A model generated the notes under the pieces. It was not told the origin of the DNA and made no database searches. It saw nothing but the letters and a program-made list of their open reading frames with translations. This document shows, in pieces, positions 32,788 through 39,821 of a DNA stretch of 39,821 nucleotides; positions within the stretch are counted from its first letter, which is position 1; each line of letters opens with the position of its first letter. Source of the stretch: JBBRLA01 sp038231615 (lineage in GTDB: Bacteria > Myxococcota_A > Polyangia > Palsa-1104 > JAEUJZ01); contig JBBRLA010000001.1 in NCBI GenBank assembly GCA_038231615.1, positions 1 to 39,821 on the forward strand, given 5' to 3'. The translations under genes were made by a program, and so were the position numbers.

Positions 32788-33669
32788 TTACGGCGCACTC
32801 CTCGCGCAGCGGAACCCGATGCCGTCGAGCGAGTCACCCACCGGGTCGTTGCGACGGCCGGCGGCCCCGAAGAGCGAGGGAGTATTGAAGCTCCACGGGC
32901 CGCCCCGAAGGGAGCATGTTGTCGTACATATAGTTTCTAATGCTACGTATGTGCTTTTGTATTCAGTATCCAGCCATTGGTACATGTTTCCCGCCAAATC
33001 GGCCGCTCCGCTACAGTTTCGCACCCCGTGTAGGGTCTTGTCAAATAAGCCTACAGGGCAACTCCCCTTGTCGATCACGCCCATGTCTCCGGTGGCCGAT
33101 TGGTAGCGGCTCCAGCACAATTGCGCCCCGCCCCCAGTCATCGGCTCCTCGTTGCTGCCCCAGGGATAGTCATGCGCCCCCGTCTCCACCCCATAAGCGG
33201 CATAGGCCCATTCCGCCTCCGTCGGCAGCCTGCGCTTCGCCCAGGCGCAGAACGCCTTGGCCTGCGCGAAGTTCACGCAGTTCACCGGGTCGTCGTCCCG
33301 CCCCGACACCCCATAGTTGCAATCTGGTCCCGTCCCCGGCAGGTTCGGGCACCCGCCCGCGATGTTGCAGTCCCGGAAGGCGTGGACCGTCACATCGAAC
33401 ACGTCCAGGTAGAAGTCCTTCACCGTTGTTTGGACCATGCCAATCTGCCCCTGCCCTTTGGTGACCAGAATCTCCGGCCGATCCATCCCACCCCCTCCTC
33501 CCACCGGGTAGCTCGGGCACGGCCGCATGTCGGGGGGCACCACCGACAGGTCCGGTGGGGCCCGCAAGTCCCCCGAGGTCCCCATCTCCGGCGGGGACCG
33601 ATAGTGGTCATTGTTCACCAGGCAGCCAGAGCCCCCCACAAATGCCAAGGCCAGCATCCCGATGCGCAT
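32788..33669 (-). CDS. Lipoprotein with SUMF1/formylglycine-generating-enzyme-like domain
   Basis: A 293-aa protein. The ATG at 33669 gives a signal peptide with a lipobox ending at GSGC. A Pro-rich linker is followed by an FGE/SUMF1-type C-lectin-like fold: VKDFYLDVFDVTVHAFRDC, GRDDDPVNCVNFAQAKAFCAWAKRRLPTEAEWAYAAYG, WGSNEEP, ADLAGNMYQWLD and the end SLRGGPWSFN...GIGFRCAR. This family includes sulfatase-activating enzymes but also many secreted members without known enzyme activity. As a lipoprotein it is unlikely to be a cytoplasmic sulfatase maturase. Complete at both ends, next to the broken TIR fragment. Confidence 0.87.
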   Translation of the reverse strand: MRIGMLALAFVGGSGCLVNNDHYRSPPEMGTSGDLRAPPDLSVVPPDMRPCPSYPVGGGGGMDRPEILVTKGQGQIGMVQTTVKDFYLDVFDVTVHAFRDCNIAGGCPNLPGTGPDCNYGVSGRDDDPVNCVNFAQAKAFCAWAKRRLPTEAEWAYAAYGVETGAHDYPWGSNEEPMTGGGAQLCWSRYQSATGDMGVIDKGSCPVGLFDKTLHGVRNCSGAADLAGNMYQWLDTEYKSTYVALETICTTTCSLRGGPWSFNTPSLFGAAGRRNDPVGDSLDGIGFRCARSAP

Positions 33670-33905
33670 AGCGCAGCCTACCGCTTCCGTCCGGCCCCGA
33701 CAAGACCACCCGCCCTTGCCGCTGCGGCCTGCGCCCGCATGCCTATCCTCATTGTCGCTATGGGACCGTACCCGAACAAATCCGCGGCAAAAACTTGCCT
33801 CCACACCCAAGATGCGCTTGTCTCTGCCCCATGTCACCTCCCTTCCGTTTTGCGCTTTGCGGTCTCCCATGATAAAAATATCCCTGAGGAAGAGAGGATT
33901 GGATC
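33670..33905. promoter_or_regulatory. Divergent region between SUMF1 gene and small gene
   Basis: 236 bases between two divergent genes. Promoters for both should lie here. TGATAAAAAT near 33869-33878 is an A/T-rich -10-like site for the plus-strand gene, without a clear -35. Confidence 0.3.
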
Positions 33906-34139
33906 ATGACTGCCGCCATGGCCGAATTCCAGCAGTACACCGAAAGCGTCCGTGACGAGGGGCGGCTTTCGGCCGTGCGTACTTTGCTGCTGAACCTCTA
34001 CCGAAGGCGATTCGGCGCCGTTCCTGACTCCGTCGAGCAATCCATTCTCGCCATCACCGACGAGGACCGACTTCAAGATCTGGCGCTGCTCTTCGCCACT
34101 GCCTCCCCTGCCGACATCACCGCTGCCCTGTCCCTGTAA
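33906..34139 (+). CDS. Small protein resembling the C-terminal tail of Rpn/PD-(D/E)XK transposase-like proteins
   Basis: A 77-aa protein: MTAAMAEFQQYTESVRDEGR, then LSAVRTLLLNLYRRRFGAVP, DSVEQSILAITDEDRLQDLALLFATA. The EGR...LL..RFG.VP......I..I.D...L..L pattern matches the helical tail common to Rpn-family (YhgA-like) and DUF4351 proteins. The nuclease part is not present, so it is either a stand-alone tail protein or the rest of a deleted gene. GAGAGGA lies upstream of the ATG. Confidence 0.6.
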   Translation: MTAAMAEFQQYTESVRDEGRLSAVRTLLLNLYRRRFGAVPDSVEQSILAITDEDRLQDLALLFATASPADITAALSL

Positions 34140-34160
34140 CCGACGCTCCGTCACTACAGG

Positions 34161-34310
34161 TCAATCGCGTCTGACTCCCGGATCACCCTCCCCATAGGCC
34201 AGCCAACAAGCGCGAAGACCCAGGGCGTTCGCCAGCCTCTCGATCGTGTCGGCTGCTGGGATCTGCCGGCCTTTCTCAATGGCGTTGATGGTCGATGCCG
34301 CCACCCCTGG
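34161..34310 (-). pseudogene. C-terminal fragment of an XRE-family regulator
   Basis: The minus strand reads GVAASTINAIEKGRQIPAAD then TIERLANALGLRACWLAYGEGD to a TGA at 34163-34161. This is helices 2-5 of a Cro/C1-type helix-turn-helix. The first helix and any start codon are missing; the sequence upstream joins a transposase fragment on the other strand. Confidence 0.65.
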
Positions 34311-34318
34311 CCCCCGAG

Positions 34319-34519
34319 GTCCAGATGGCGTCGTTCAAGCGGTGGAAGGAGAGGTACGCAGTCTACGGACTAGACGGGCTGGTGGACGGACGAATTTCGC
34401 CCAAGAGCCCGTTGTCAGAGGAGACAGCGGCTGAGTTGTGTACGCTGCGGCGAGCAGATGCGCAGATCGAGGTGGAGAAGCTGGTGGAGTATGCAGCCGC
34501 CCCGCGCGTGCTTGGGTGA
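34319..34519 (+). pseudogene. Helix-turn-helix fragment of an ISNCY-like transposase
   Basis: Reads VQMASFKRWKERYAVYGLDG then LVDGRISPKSP, the pattern of the HTH domain at the N-terminus of ISNCY-type transposases (SFKRWKERY..YG.DGL). The catalytic part is absent and the frame ends at 34519. A short open stretch follows in another frame to 34582. Confidence 0.55.
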
Positions 34520-34616
34520 CGCGGTTGCGGCCGGTGCTGCTTGTAGGCAAGAGGATCTTCAACCGGACCAACTATCGCGCCTAGCCGATTTGCGGCCTAC
34601 CTACCCTGCGCCGCCT

Positions 34617-34678
34617 GGTAGGAGCACCCTGGAGGTGGTAGGAGCACCCTGGAGGGTGGTAGGAGCACCCTCGGAGGG
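34617..34678. repeat. Three direct repeats of GGTAGGAGCACCCTGGAG
   Basis: Copies of GGTAGGAGCACCCTGGAG begin at 34617, 34637 and 34658 (the last with one changed base), spacing 20-21 bases. Each includes CACCCT/AGGGTG complementarity. They lie 100 bases past the stop of the AAA-type gene. No function is evident. Confidence 0.75.
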
Positions 34679-34778
34679 GCAAAATGGACCTGACCCGGGC
34701 CTCGGACCTTTTGGCGAAGTGCATGGAGATGGCCACGCTGCCTCTTTCTGCTCCTGTTGCTGGGCTGATGGCGCGGGG

Positions 34779-36383
34779 TCAGGGGTTCCAGGCGATGGCG
34801 ATGGTGGTCACGGTGACTCCGCCAATGACGCGCTGCCCTGATAGCGCCTGCAGCACGTGCTCGTCCGTCACGGGCACGAACACCGCCACGGTGGCCGCGG
34901 CCACCCCCAGCTTCACCGCGTAGCCCGCTGCCTGCTCCTGCCCCTTGTCCAGCAGCGAGCGATTCACGAAGCTCTTGACCTCGATGACCCCGTGATGGCC
35001 TTGCCAGCGCAGCACCAGGTCCACGGTGCCGTTCCCCGTGGGGAACTCTGGGCTCACGACGCACTGGTCCCCGACCGCGGTGCAGAGCCAGCGGTACAGG
35101 TGAAAGTGCCCGACAGCTTCGGTGTGGTGCAGATCGCTCCGCCGGGGCTGATCTTTCCACGGGTCGTCGCCCTTGGCCGCGAGCCGCGCCAGGTATGCCA
35201 CATAGCGCCCGAGCAACGCCGGCACATCGAGCCCGGCCTTGGTAAACACGTCCGCCAGCGTGTCCAGCGGATCCAGCGGCAGGTCCCGCGTGGTGGCGAT
35301 GCTGTCCCCGCTGAGATCATTGAACAGGCGCTGTTGGACGAACGGCGAGGAGAAGCGGCACACGTTCAGCGGCGCCCCGTTCTTTCCCACGGTCTCGTGG
35401 TGGTCGATGATCCCATTCAGATATAGGTAGTTGCACCACGTCTGACCGAACGAGAAGGGTACGTCGGTGTTGCTGAAGATCTCCAGCACATGTGGCAAGT
35501 GGGCCCCGGTGGCCTTCTTGAGCAGGTTGAGCATGGTGTTGTTGGGCTCGACCTGGCACGCCGCGGCATAGACCCTGGCCCAGGTGTGCATGTCGATCGA
35601 GGCCGGCCGGGGATTGTACCGCTGCGTGAGCAGCTCGCCGAACCAGCCGATCAGGCCCGGCTGGCCGCGGGTCATCTCGTACAGCGTGTCCACCACCTGG
35701 GGGGCGACTTGCTGGCCGCTCTCTTCCTGGTACTCGCGAAACATCCCCACGACCTCGTCTCGCGTCAAGTTGGGCACGTGCAACGATCGCTGGACGTTGA
35801 ACGGCGACCCGCTCTGGCTGCCCACCCCCAGCACGGCGCGCACCCCGATCAGGGCCAGGCCATGCAGTTGGTACGACTCGCGGGAGAGGTAGATCTTGCG
35901 GAAGACGCTGACCACCTGATCGATGGCGGCGGCGGGGAGGCTGTCGAACTCGTCGACGAAGAGCAGCAGCGGGCGCTCGAAGATGCCCCCCTCGCGGGAG
36001 AATTGCCGGCGCAGGGCATCGAAGTCCGCCGGGACCGGGGGCTCGAAACGCAGGGCCTCGTGGACCATGCCGGGCCAGACGTGCAGGAACTTCTCTGGCG
36101 GGTCATTCTCATTCAGGAGCCCCTGGGCGCTGAGCTTGGCCACGACAAAGCGATCGCCGTACTGCGCCTGGATCTGGGCCGTGGCCCGACGCATCAGCCA
36201 GGTCTTGCCGGTCTGCCTGGGCGCCCAGATGGTAAAAAAATGACCGCTGTCCTCCGGGTCATCTGGATCGCCAACAAGCTGAGCGGCGCACTGGCTGATC
36301 AATTCCAGACGGGGGGCACCGTAGTGCTTGCGAAGATTGACGGGGCCGTAGGAGGTGAACTCGCGCATGGCAGGGATATTCAT
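34779..36383 (-). CDS. AAA-like ATPase with C-terminal PD-(D/E)XK nuclease-like domain
   Basis: A 534-aa protein of the AAA-like group that begins MREFTSYGPVNLRKHYGAPR. Walker A is APRQTGKTW, Walker B is LLLFVDEFD, followed by a helical middle region. The C-terminal segment NGTVDLVLRWQGHHGVIEVKSF gives the D...E.K pattern of a PD-(D/E)XK fold. Family members are common in mobile and repeat-rich regions; their roles are mostly unknown and defence or self-mobility has been suggested. The start is uncertain: ATG at 36383, or 36368 at MREF, neither with a good ribosome-binding site. It appears intact, unlike its relatives at 28589 and 36633. Confidence 0.85.
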   Translation of the reverse strand: MNIPAMREFTSYGPVNLRKHYGAPRLELISQCAAQLVGDPDDPEDSGHFFTIWAPRQTGKTWLMRRATAQIQAQYGDRFVVAKLSAQGLLNENDPPEKFLHVWPGMVHEALRFEPPVPADFDALRRQFSREGGIFERPLLLFVDEFDSLPAAAIDQVVSVFRKIYLSRESYQLHGLALIGVRAVLGVGSQSGSPFNVQRSLHVPNLTRDEVVGMFREYQEESGQQVAPQVVDTLYEMTRGQPGLIGWFGELLTQRYNPRPASIDMHTWARVYAAACQVEPNNTMLNLLKKATGAHLPHVLEIFSNTDVPFSFGQTWCNYLYLNGIIDHHETVGKNGAPLNVCRFSSPFVQQRLFNDLSGDSIATTRDLPLDPLDTLADVFTKAGLDVPALLGRYVAYLARLAAKGDDPWKDQPRRSDLHHTEAVGHFHLYRWLCTAVGDQCVVSPEFPTGNGTVDLVLRWQGHHGVIEVKSFVNRSLLDKGQEQAAGYAVKLGVAAATVAVFVPVTDEHVLQALSGQRVIGGVTVTTIAIAWNP

Positions 36384-36531
36384 ACCATAGGGGTGTTCAG
36401 GGCCAGAAGCCCCCCCTGCCATCGGGGTGCGGTCCCGAAGTTGCTCGCCGTCGCCGCCCTGCTATGCTGGGACGATGTCGATCTGTTCCAGCCTCTCTGA
36501 ACCCCTGCAACCGGTTCCCACGCCTCCCCTT

Positions 36532-36607
36532 GGTCAAAATTCTCCCCACGGCCCCCCGGTGGTCAAAATTCTCCCCACGGTCCCTCGTGGTCAAAATTCT
36601 CCCCACG
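36532..36607. repeat. Three direct repeats of GGTCAAAATTCTCCCCACG
   Basis: Perfect 19-base copies lie at 36532-36550, 36561-36579 and 36589-36607, with starts 28-29 bases apart and GC-rich spacers of 9-10 bases. Multiple short direct repeats like this are known at the ends of IS21-type elements, but no istA or istB is present. The alternative is an operator array. Confidence 0.85.
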
Positions 36608-36632
36608 CTGGCCCGATCAGGGGGCCCTGCTG

Positions 36633-36828
36633 CTATGCGCCAAAGACGTGGATGCGCTCGCCGCGCGGGCCCGCCATCTCCTTGAGGTAGATCTTGTCGG
36701 CCCAGGTCACGGACGTGCGGCGGTCGAAGATCACCAGATATCCTTCGGTGGTTAGGACGCTCAAAGCGGCTTTGATGAAGGTGATCGCCCGACCTGCTTG
36801 GCTCACTGGTTCAACCAGTTGACATAAC
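36633..36828 (-). pseudogene. C-terminal fragment of a second AAA-type ATPase gene
   Basis: The minus strand reads AGRAITFIKAALSVLTTEGY then LVIFDRRTSVTWADKIYLKE and GPRGERIHVFGA to a TAG at 36635-36633. This matches the end of AAA/PD-(D/E)XK proteins (pattern GYLVIFDRR...W..KI......G.RI.V.G). The upstream part is lost in an A/T-rich stretch. Confidence 0.65.
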
Positions 36829-37082
36829 TTGATATATCAGCGAATTTTTGTAATCTTTGATACGATGAAAAATTTCACTATATTCCATCGACGCACACCT
36901 CCGCCAATTCCCTTGGTTGGCAACTCCTCGACTTCCAGAGCCGGCTCATGCGGCAGCGCGCCTGGCCCAACTGAGCTTAACTACTCGCTACGGGTCTAGA
37001 GGCGACGGAGCAGGGCAGACGGAGAGACCCCCCTTGCTGTAGTCCTTCATCGCCTCTCGCCGGACCGCTCAGGAAGGAGCGG
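36829..37082. other. Gene-free stretch, A/T-rich at its left
   Basis: About 250 bases without a supportable gene. The first 65 bases are A/T-rich. Just left of it, at 36805-36819, lies the small palindrome ACTGGTT-C-AACCAGT. Confidence 0.35.
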
Positions 37083-37170
37083 GCGGATCGGCGAAGTCAT
37101 CCCACAAGGGCGGAGTCGGTGAATCGGCGAATTCATCCCACGCTGGGGGAACCGGCGGATCGGCGAACTC
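37083..37170. repeat. Imperfect direct repeats of GGATCGGCGAAnTCATCCCAC
   Basis: Two near-identical copies (from about 37085 and 37121) and a partial third (from about 37155) occur at a spacing of 34-37 bases. They lead directly into the small open frame that follows. No function is evident. Confidence 0.6.
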
Positions 37171-37400
37171 CGGGGCGCTATCTGATCGACCGGCTCAACA
37201 GCATAAACCCCCTGGTGATCCTCTTGGAGAGCCGGGTGCTGGGGCCCGACCGGGTGCTGTCGCTGGAGGTGGCCCTGATGGCGGCGCTCAGCGAGATCCT
37301 GCGGGACGGGTCAAACCCCCTGCGCTACTTCTTCCTGCACGAGCTGGGCAAGCATGCCTTTGGCGTCTGGCTCTTACCGCCGAGCCCGCCCAGAGCATAG
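37119..37400 (+). CDS. Small open frame, probably a gene fragment
   Basis: A 93-aa frame. The first 20 residues are translated repeat. From 37179 the sequence has strong coding character with G/C at third positions: YLIDRLNSINPLVILLESRV, LSLEVALMAALSEILRDGSN, YFFLHELGKHAFGVWLLPPS. I do not recognise it. It is most likely the remaining piece of a larger gene, with its start supplied by the repeat. Confidence 0.4.
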   Translation: MNRRIHPTLGEPADRRTPGRYLIDRLNSINPLVILLESRVLGPDRVLSLEVALMAALSEILRDGSNPLRYFFLHELGKHAFGVWLLPPSPPRA

Positions 37401-37703
37401 AACCGCCTTTGATCTGATCATCAGCAGTCTCTGTCGCAGTGCAAAAATTGAATAAATATCTATTTTTACTTGCGTATCCCGGCTTCGATCCCTACGTTTG
37501 GTTTCTGGGGAAAAACCGACACCGACGAACGGAAGAACATGATCATGAACAAGACCGATATTCAGGACATTGAGGAAGAGCTCCGATGGGACGCGATGGA
37601 GAGAGTTTGATTGAAAGCGACGTGGGCTCGGCCATGACGCGGTTCGCAAGTCGCTCGCGTCTCTTCCCTCCACGGCCTCTTGATCCAAAAAGTGAGGTGA
37701 CCC
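37401..37703. other. Intergenic stretch before the PRC-barrel gene
   Basis: About 300 bases with an A/T-rich part at 37436-37475. The only coding signal is a 21-codon frame at 37545. The promoter for the PRC-barrel/dehydrogenase pair should lie here but is not clearly seen. Confidence 0.35.
37545..37610 (+). pseudogene. Possible N-terminal remnant of a BON-domain protein
   Basis: Reads MNKTDIQDIEEELRWDAMERV and stops. The pattern (D...EELRWD) resembles the start of BON-domain stress proteins, which often lie next to PRC-barrel genes. GGAAG lies upstream. Too short to be sure. Confidence 0.35.
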
Positions 37704-38528
37704 ATGCTACGAAGCCTGAAAGACATCGAGAGCTACGATGTCAGCGCCCTGGACGGTAAAGTCGGGAAGGTGACCGACTTCCTCTTTGACGACCAACAAT
37801 GGACGACCCGCTACATGGTGACCGATACGGGCGGATTCTGGGGCGGGCCGAAGCAGGTCCTCATCTCCCCCATCTCTTTCCGCCGCGTCGACTGGTCGAC
37901 GCGGATGTTCAACATCGGGCTCACCCAGGCGAAGGTGAAGAGCAGCCCGAGCGTGGACCTGGACAGGCCGGTCTCTCGACAGTACGAGCAAGAATACTCC
38001 CAGTATTATGGTTGGCCGACCTATTGGGGATCTGACTCGCGATGGGTCTGGGGCATGGGGGCCTACCCGCTCGGTCTGGCGGACGGATCGTACAACGGAG
38101 AGCAGAGGCGCACCGAGGAAGCGAACAACGACCCCAACCTGCGGAGCGCCAAGGAGGTCGCCGGGTATCGCGTCCATGGCAGCGACGGCGAGATCGGGCA
38201 TGTCGCGGACTTCGTCGTTGACGACGAGACCTGGACGATTCGCTATCTGGTCGTCGACACCAGCAACTGGTGGTTCGGCAAGAAGGTACTGGTCGCGCCT
38301 TACTGGGCGAACAAGATCAGCTGGTCCGAGAGGGCGGTCCATATGGACCTCACCTTGAGCGCGATCAAGAGCAGCCCGGAATGGAACCCGGAGGCGCTGG
38401 TCAATCGCGAGTACGAGGCGCGCCTGTACGACTATTATGGCCGGCCCGTCTACTGGAGCGCCGATGACACCGAGAAGCAAGTCAGCGTCCGGCCGGCGGA
38501 AGCGAAGCACCCCAACCCCAACCCATGA
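37704..38528 (+). CDS. Protein with two PRC-barrel domains
   Basis: A 274-aa protein with two copies of the PRC-barrel fold. The first (about 1-75) reads LRSLKDIESYDVSALDGKVG, KVTDFLFDDQQWTTRYMV. The second (about 145-220) reads AKEVAGYRVHGSDGEIGHVA, DFVVDDETWTIRYLVVDTSN. Each is followed by a similar tail ending SSP and a Tyr-rich segment (YSQYYGWPTYW, YDYYGRPVYW), so the whole unit has been duplicated. The family occurs in photosystem reaction centres and in RimM, but stand-alone bacterial copies have no clear role and are often linked to stress. GAGGTGACCC precedes the ATG. Its stop overlaps the next start (ATGA). Confidence 0.92.
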   Translation: MLRSLKDIESYDVSALDGKVGKVTDFLFDDQQWTTRYMVTDTGGFWGGPKQVLISPISFRRVDWSTRMFNIGLTQAKVKSSPSVDLDRPVSRQYEQEYSQYYGWPTYWGSDSRWVWGMGAYPLGLADGSYNGEQRRTEEANNDPNLRSAKEVAGYRVHGSDGEIGHVADFVVDDETWTIRYLVVDTSNWWFGKKVLVAPYWANKISWSERAVHMDLTLSAIKSSPEWNPEALVNREYEARLYDYYGRPVYWSADDTEKQVSVRPAEAKHPNPNP

Positions 38529-39568
38529 AAGCAGCTCAACTGGTGGCGCCTGGCCGATTCGAGGTGCTTGACGTGGCCGTGCCGGAGCCCGCGGCGGGTG
38601 AAGTGCTCCTGCGCGTGGGTGGCGCTGGAATCTGTGGATCAGATGTGCATATCGTCCTCGCCAAAGAGGCGATCTTTCCTCTGCCGATGACGCTCGGTCA
38701 CGAAACGGCAGGGTTCGTGGAGAAGCTCGGCCCGGGTGTGAAAAGGATCGAGTTGGGACAAGCGGTGCTCGTCGCAGGTATCTGGGGTTGCGGTGCATGT
38801 CGGGCCTGCGCAGATGGTCGCGAAAACGCGTGCGAGTACTGGGCGCGGCGTACGCCGATCCCTCTCGGCCCGGGGCTCGGCTTCAACGGCGGCATGGCCG
38901 AGCTGATGGTCGCGCCTGCCCGCGCTCTGTTCTCGCTCGGCGACCTGAAGCCCGCAGAGGCAGCGCCTCTCGCAGACGCTGGCGTGACGCCCTGCCACGC
39001 CGTCAATCTGGCGCGCCCCCATTTGCGCCCAGATGCCACCGCTGTGGTGATCGGTGTCGGCGGCCTTGGTCACATGGCGCTGCAAATTCTGCGCGCGACA
39101 ACCGCATGCCGCATCATCGCAGTCGACAACGATCAGCAGCGGCTGAGCGCGGCAAAGGGCCACGGCGCTGATGCCGTGGTCGTCTCTGACGCGCACGCCG
39201 CGGAGGCGATCTTGCAAATGACCGATGGGCTTGGCGCGCAAGCGGTCTTCGATTTCGTCGGGGTGAGCCCTACGCTCGCGCTGGCCAACGCCGTCGTCGC
39301 AAGCTATGGCGCCCTGATTGCCGTCGGACTCGGCATGGGGGCATTATCTCTCGTCGCCGATGCGCCGCCCGCTGGCAGACCCAAGTGGGGTGTCACGCTC
39401 ATCCGTCCCTACGGCGCCACCAACCGGGACATTTTCGAAGTGATCGGCCTCGCTCAGGCGGGCAAGCTGAAAGCCGATATCGAGATGCATCGACTCGACG
39501 AAGCCCCCGCTGTTCTGGCGGCGCTAGAATCAGGCCGCGTGCACGGTCGCGCAGTGCTCGTGCCCTGA
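38525..39568 (+). CDS. Zinc-dependent alcohol dehydrogenase (MDR family)
   Basis: A 347-aa medium-chain dehydrogenase/reductase that would oxidise an alcohol or reduce a carbonyl with NAD(P). The catalytic zinc site is GICGSD (Cys37) and GHE (His59, Glu60); the structural zinc site is Cys89, Cys92, Cys95, Cys103; the Rossmann motif is GVGGLG. An acidic residue follows the nucleotide-binding strand (IIAVDNDQQR), which suggests NAD rather than NADP. Length is typical. The substrate cannot be told. Translationally coupled to the PRC-barrel gene by a 4-base overlap. Confidence 0.93.
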   Translation: MKAAQLVAPGRFEVLDVAVPEPAAGEVLLRVGGAGICGSDVHIVLAKEAIFPLPMTLGHETAGFVEKLGPGVKRIELGQAVLVAGIWGCGACRACADGRENACEYWARRTPIPLGPGLGFNGGMAELMVAPARALFSLGDLKPAEAAPLADAGVTPCHAVNLARPHLRPDATAVVIGVGGLGHMALQILRATTACRIIAVDNDQQRLSAAKGHGADAVVVSDAHAAEAILQMTDGLGAQAVFDFVGVSPTLALANAVVASYGALIAVGLGMGALSLVADAPPAGRPKWGVTLIRPYGATNRDIFEVIGLAQAGKLKADIEMHRLDEAPAVLAALESGRVHGRAVLVP

Positions 39569-39821
39569 ATCGGCTTCGCCGATGCACTTTCACGGCGAAG
39601 ACCCCGCCGGATCGAAGGCCTTCCTGACCTGAATCAGAACTTCCAGATGTTCCCTTCTTCGCGGCGAGCTCCGCCATGGCAACGTTACAGATCTATCTTG
39701 TCCGCGCGCTCCTGTGTCACCCATCGGCCACACCTGATCCGCGCGGGCCCTGCTGTGGCGCTGGTCCACGCCTTGCTCCACATTGTGAGCATGATAGCGA
39801 TGCTCATTGTTGAGCACGGAT
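39569..39821. other. Window end, unassigned
   Basis: 253 bases without a clear gene. The minus strand has an open frame running off the window that ends HLEVLIQVRKAFDPAG, faintly like the C-terminus of FAD-linked oxidases (R..FDP.G.LNPG) but lacking the final motif. At the right edge GAGCATGATAGCGATGCTC forms a small hairpin. Confidence 0.3.

Noticed and set aside
39590..39817. Minus-strand frame at the window end as an FAD oxidase C-terminus
   Set aside because: Only a short FDP.G-like match without the conserved LNPG end, and the start lies outside the window.

Overview
The window is GC-rich bacterial DNA, most likely from a member of the Myxococcota (old Deltaproteobacteria). This rests on gene content only: an MglB-MglA polarity pair with the atypical MglA switch motif, a Hanks-type Ser/Thr kinase with a PEGA-like tail, a zinc-ribbon/disordered/TPR protein with repeated LPAPV motifs, and several large lipoproteins with c-type heme or beta-propeller domains. 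No rRNA or species marker is present.

Region 1 (1-10.9 kb) is a cell-envelope and signalling block. It opens with six imperfect palindromes spaced exactly 21 bp apart. Next are a heme-c/PD40 lipoprotein and, on the other strand, an overlapping three-gene operon: Ser/Thr kinase, TPR protein, and a lipoprotein with 14 WGSG propeller blades. Then come a divergent HExxH membrane protein, a second heme-c/PD40 lipoprotein paralogous to the first, and an outer-membrane barrel. A long inverted repeat of about 128 bp closes the block as a bidirectional terminator.

Region 2 (10.9-18.6 kb, minus strand) is housekeeping. It holds mglB-mglA coupled to a PqqD-like/HlyD-like membrane protein, then recR, ybaB and dnaX, the SRP RNA gene, and a tRNA cluster. 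The cluster has four tRNA-Ser genes, one for each major Ser anticodon class, plus tRNA-Arg(ACG). tadA, whose product deaminates A34 of tRNA-Arg(ACG), lies inside this cluster. Short GC-rich palindromic repeats recur inside and between genes here.

Region 3 (18.7-27.5 kb) is a plus-strand operon with 4-nt overlaps: the 1341-aa zinc-ribbon/TPR membrane protein, an acyl-CoA synthetase, and the selenocysteine elongation factor SelB. A cation diffusion facilitator lies on the opposite strand.

Region 4 (27.5-37.7 kb) is an accessory region full of gene remains. It holds fragments of ISKra4-, ISAzo13- and ISNCY-like transposases, two broken AAA/PD-(D/E)XK genes beside one intact relative, and collapsed pieces of a NACHT-WD40-TIR (NLR-like) protein. 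It also holds an XRE fragment, a SUMF1-type lipoprotein, an unrecognised two-gene helical/low-complexity module with a frameshift, and several sets of short direct or inverted repeats.

Region 5 (37.7-39.8 kb) has a two-domain PRC-barrel protein coupled to a zinc alcohol dehydrogenase, followed by an unassigned window end. All family assignments come from reading motifs by eye. No database search was run.
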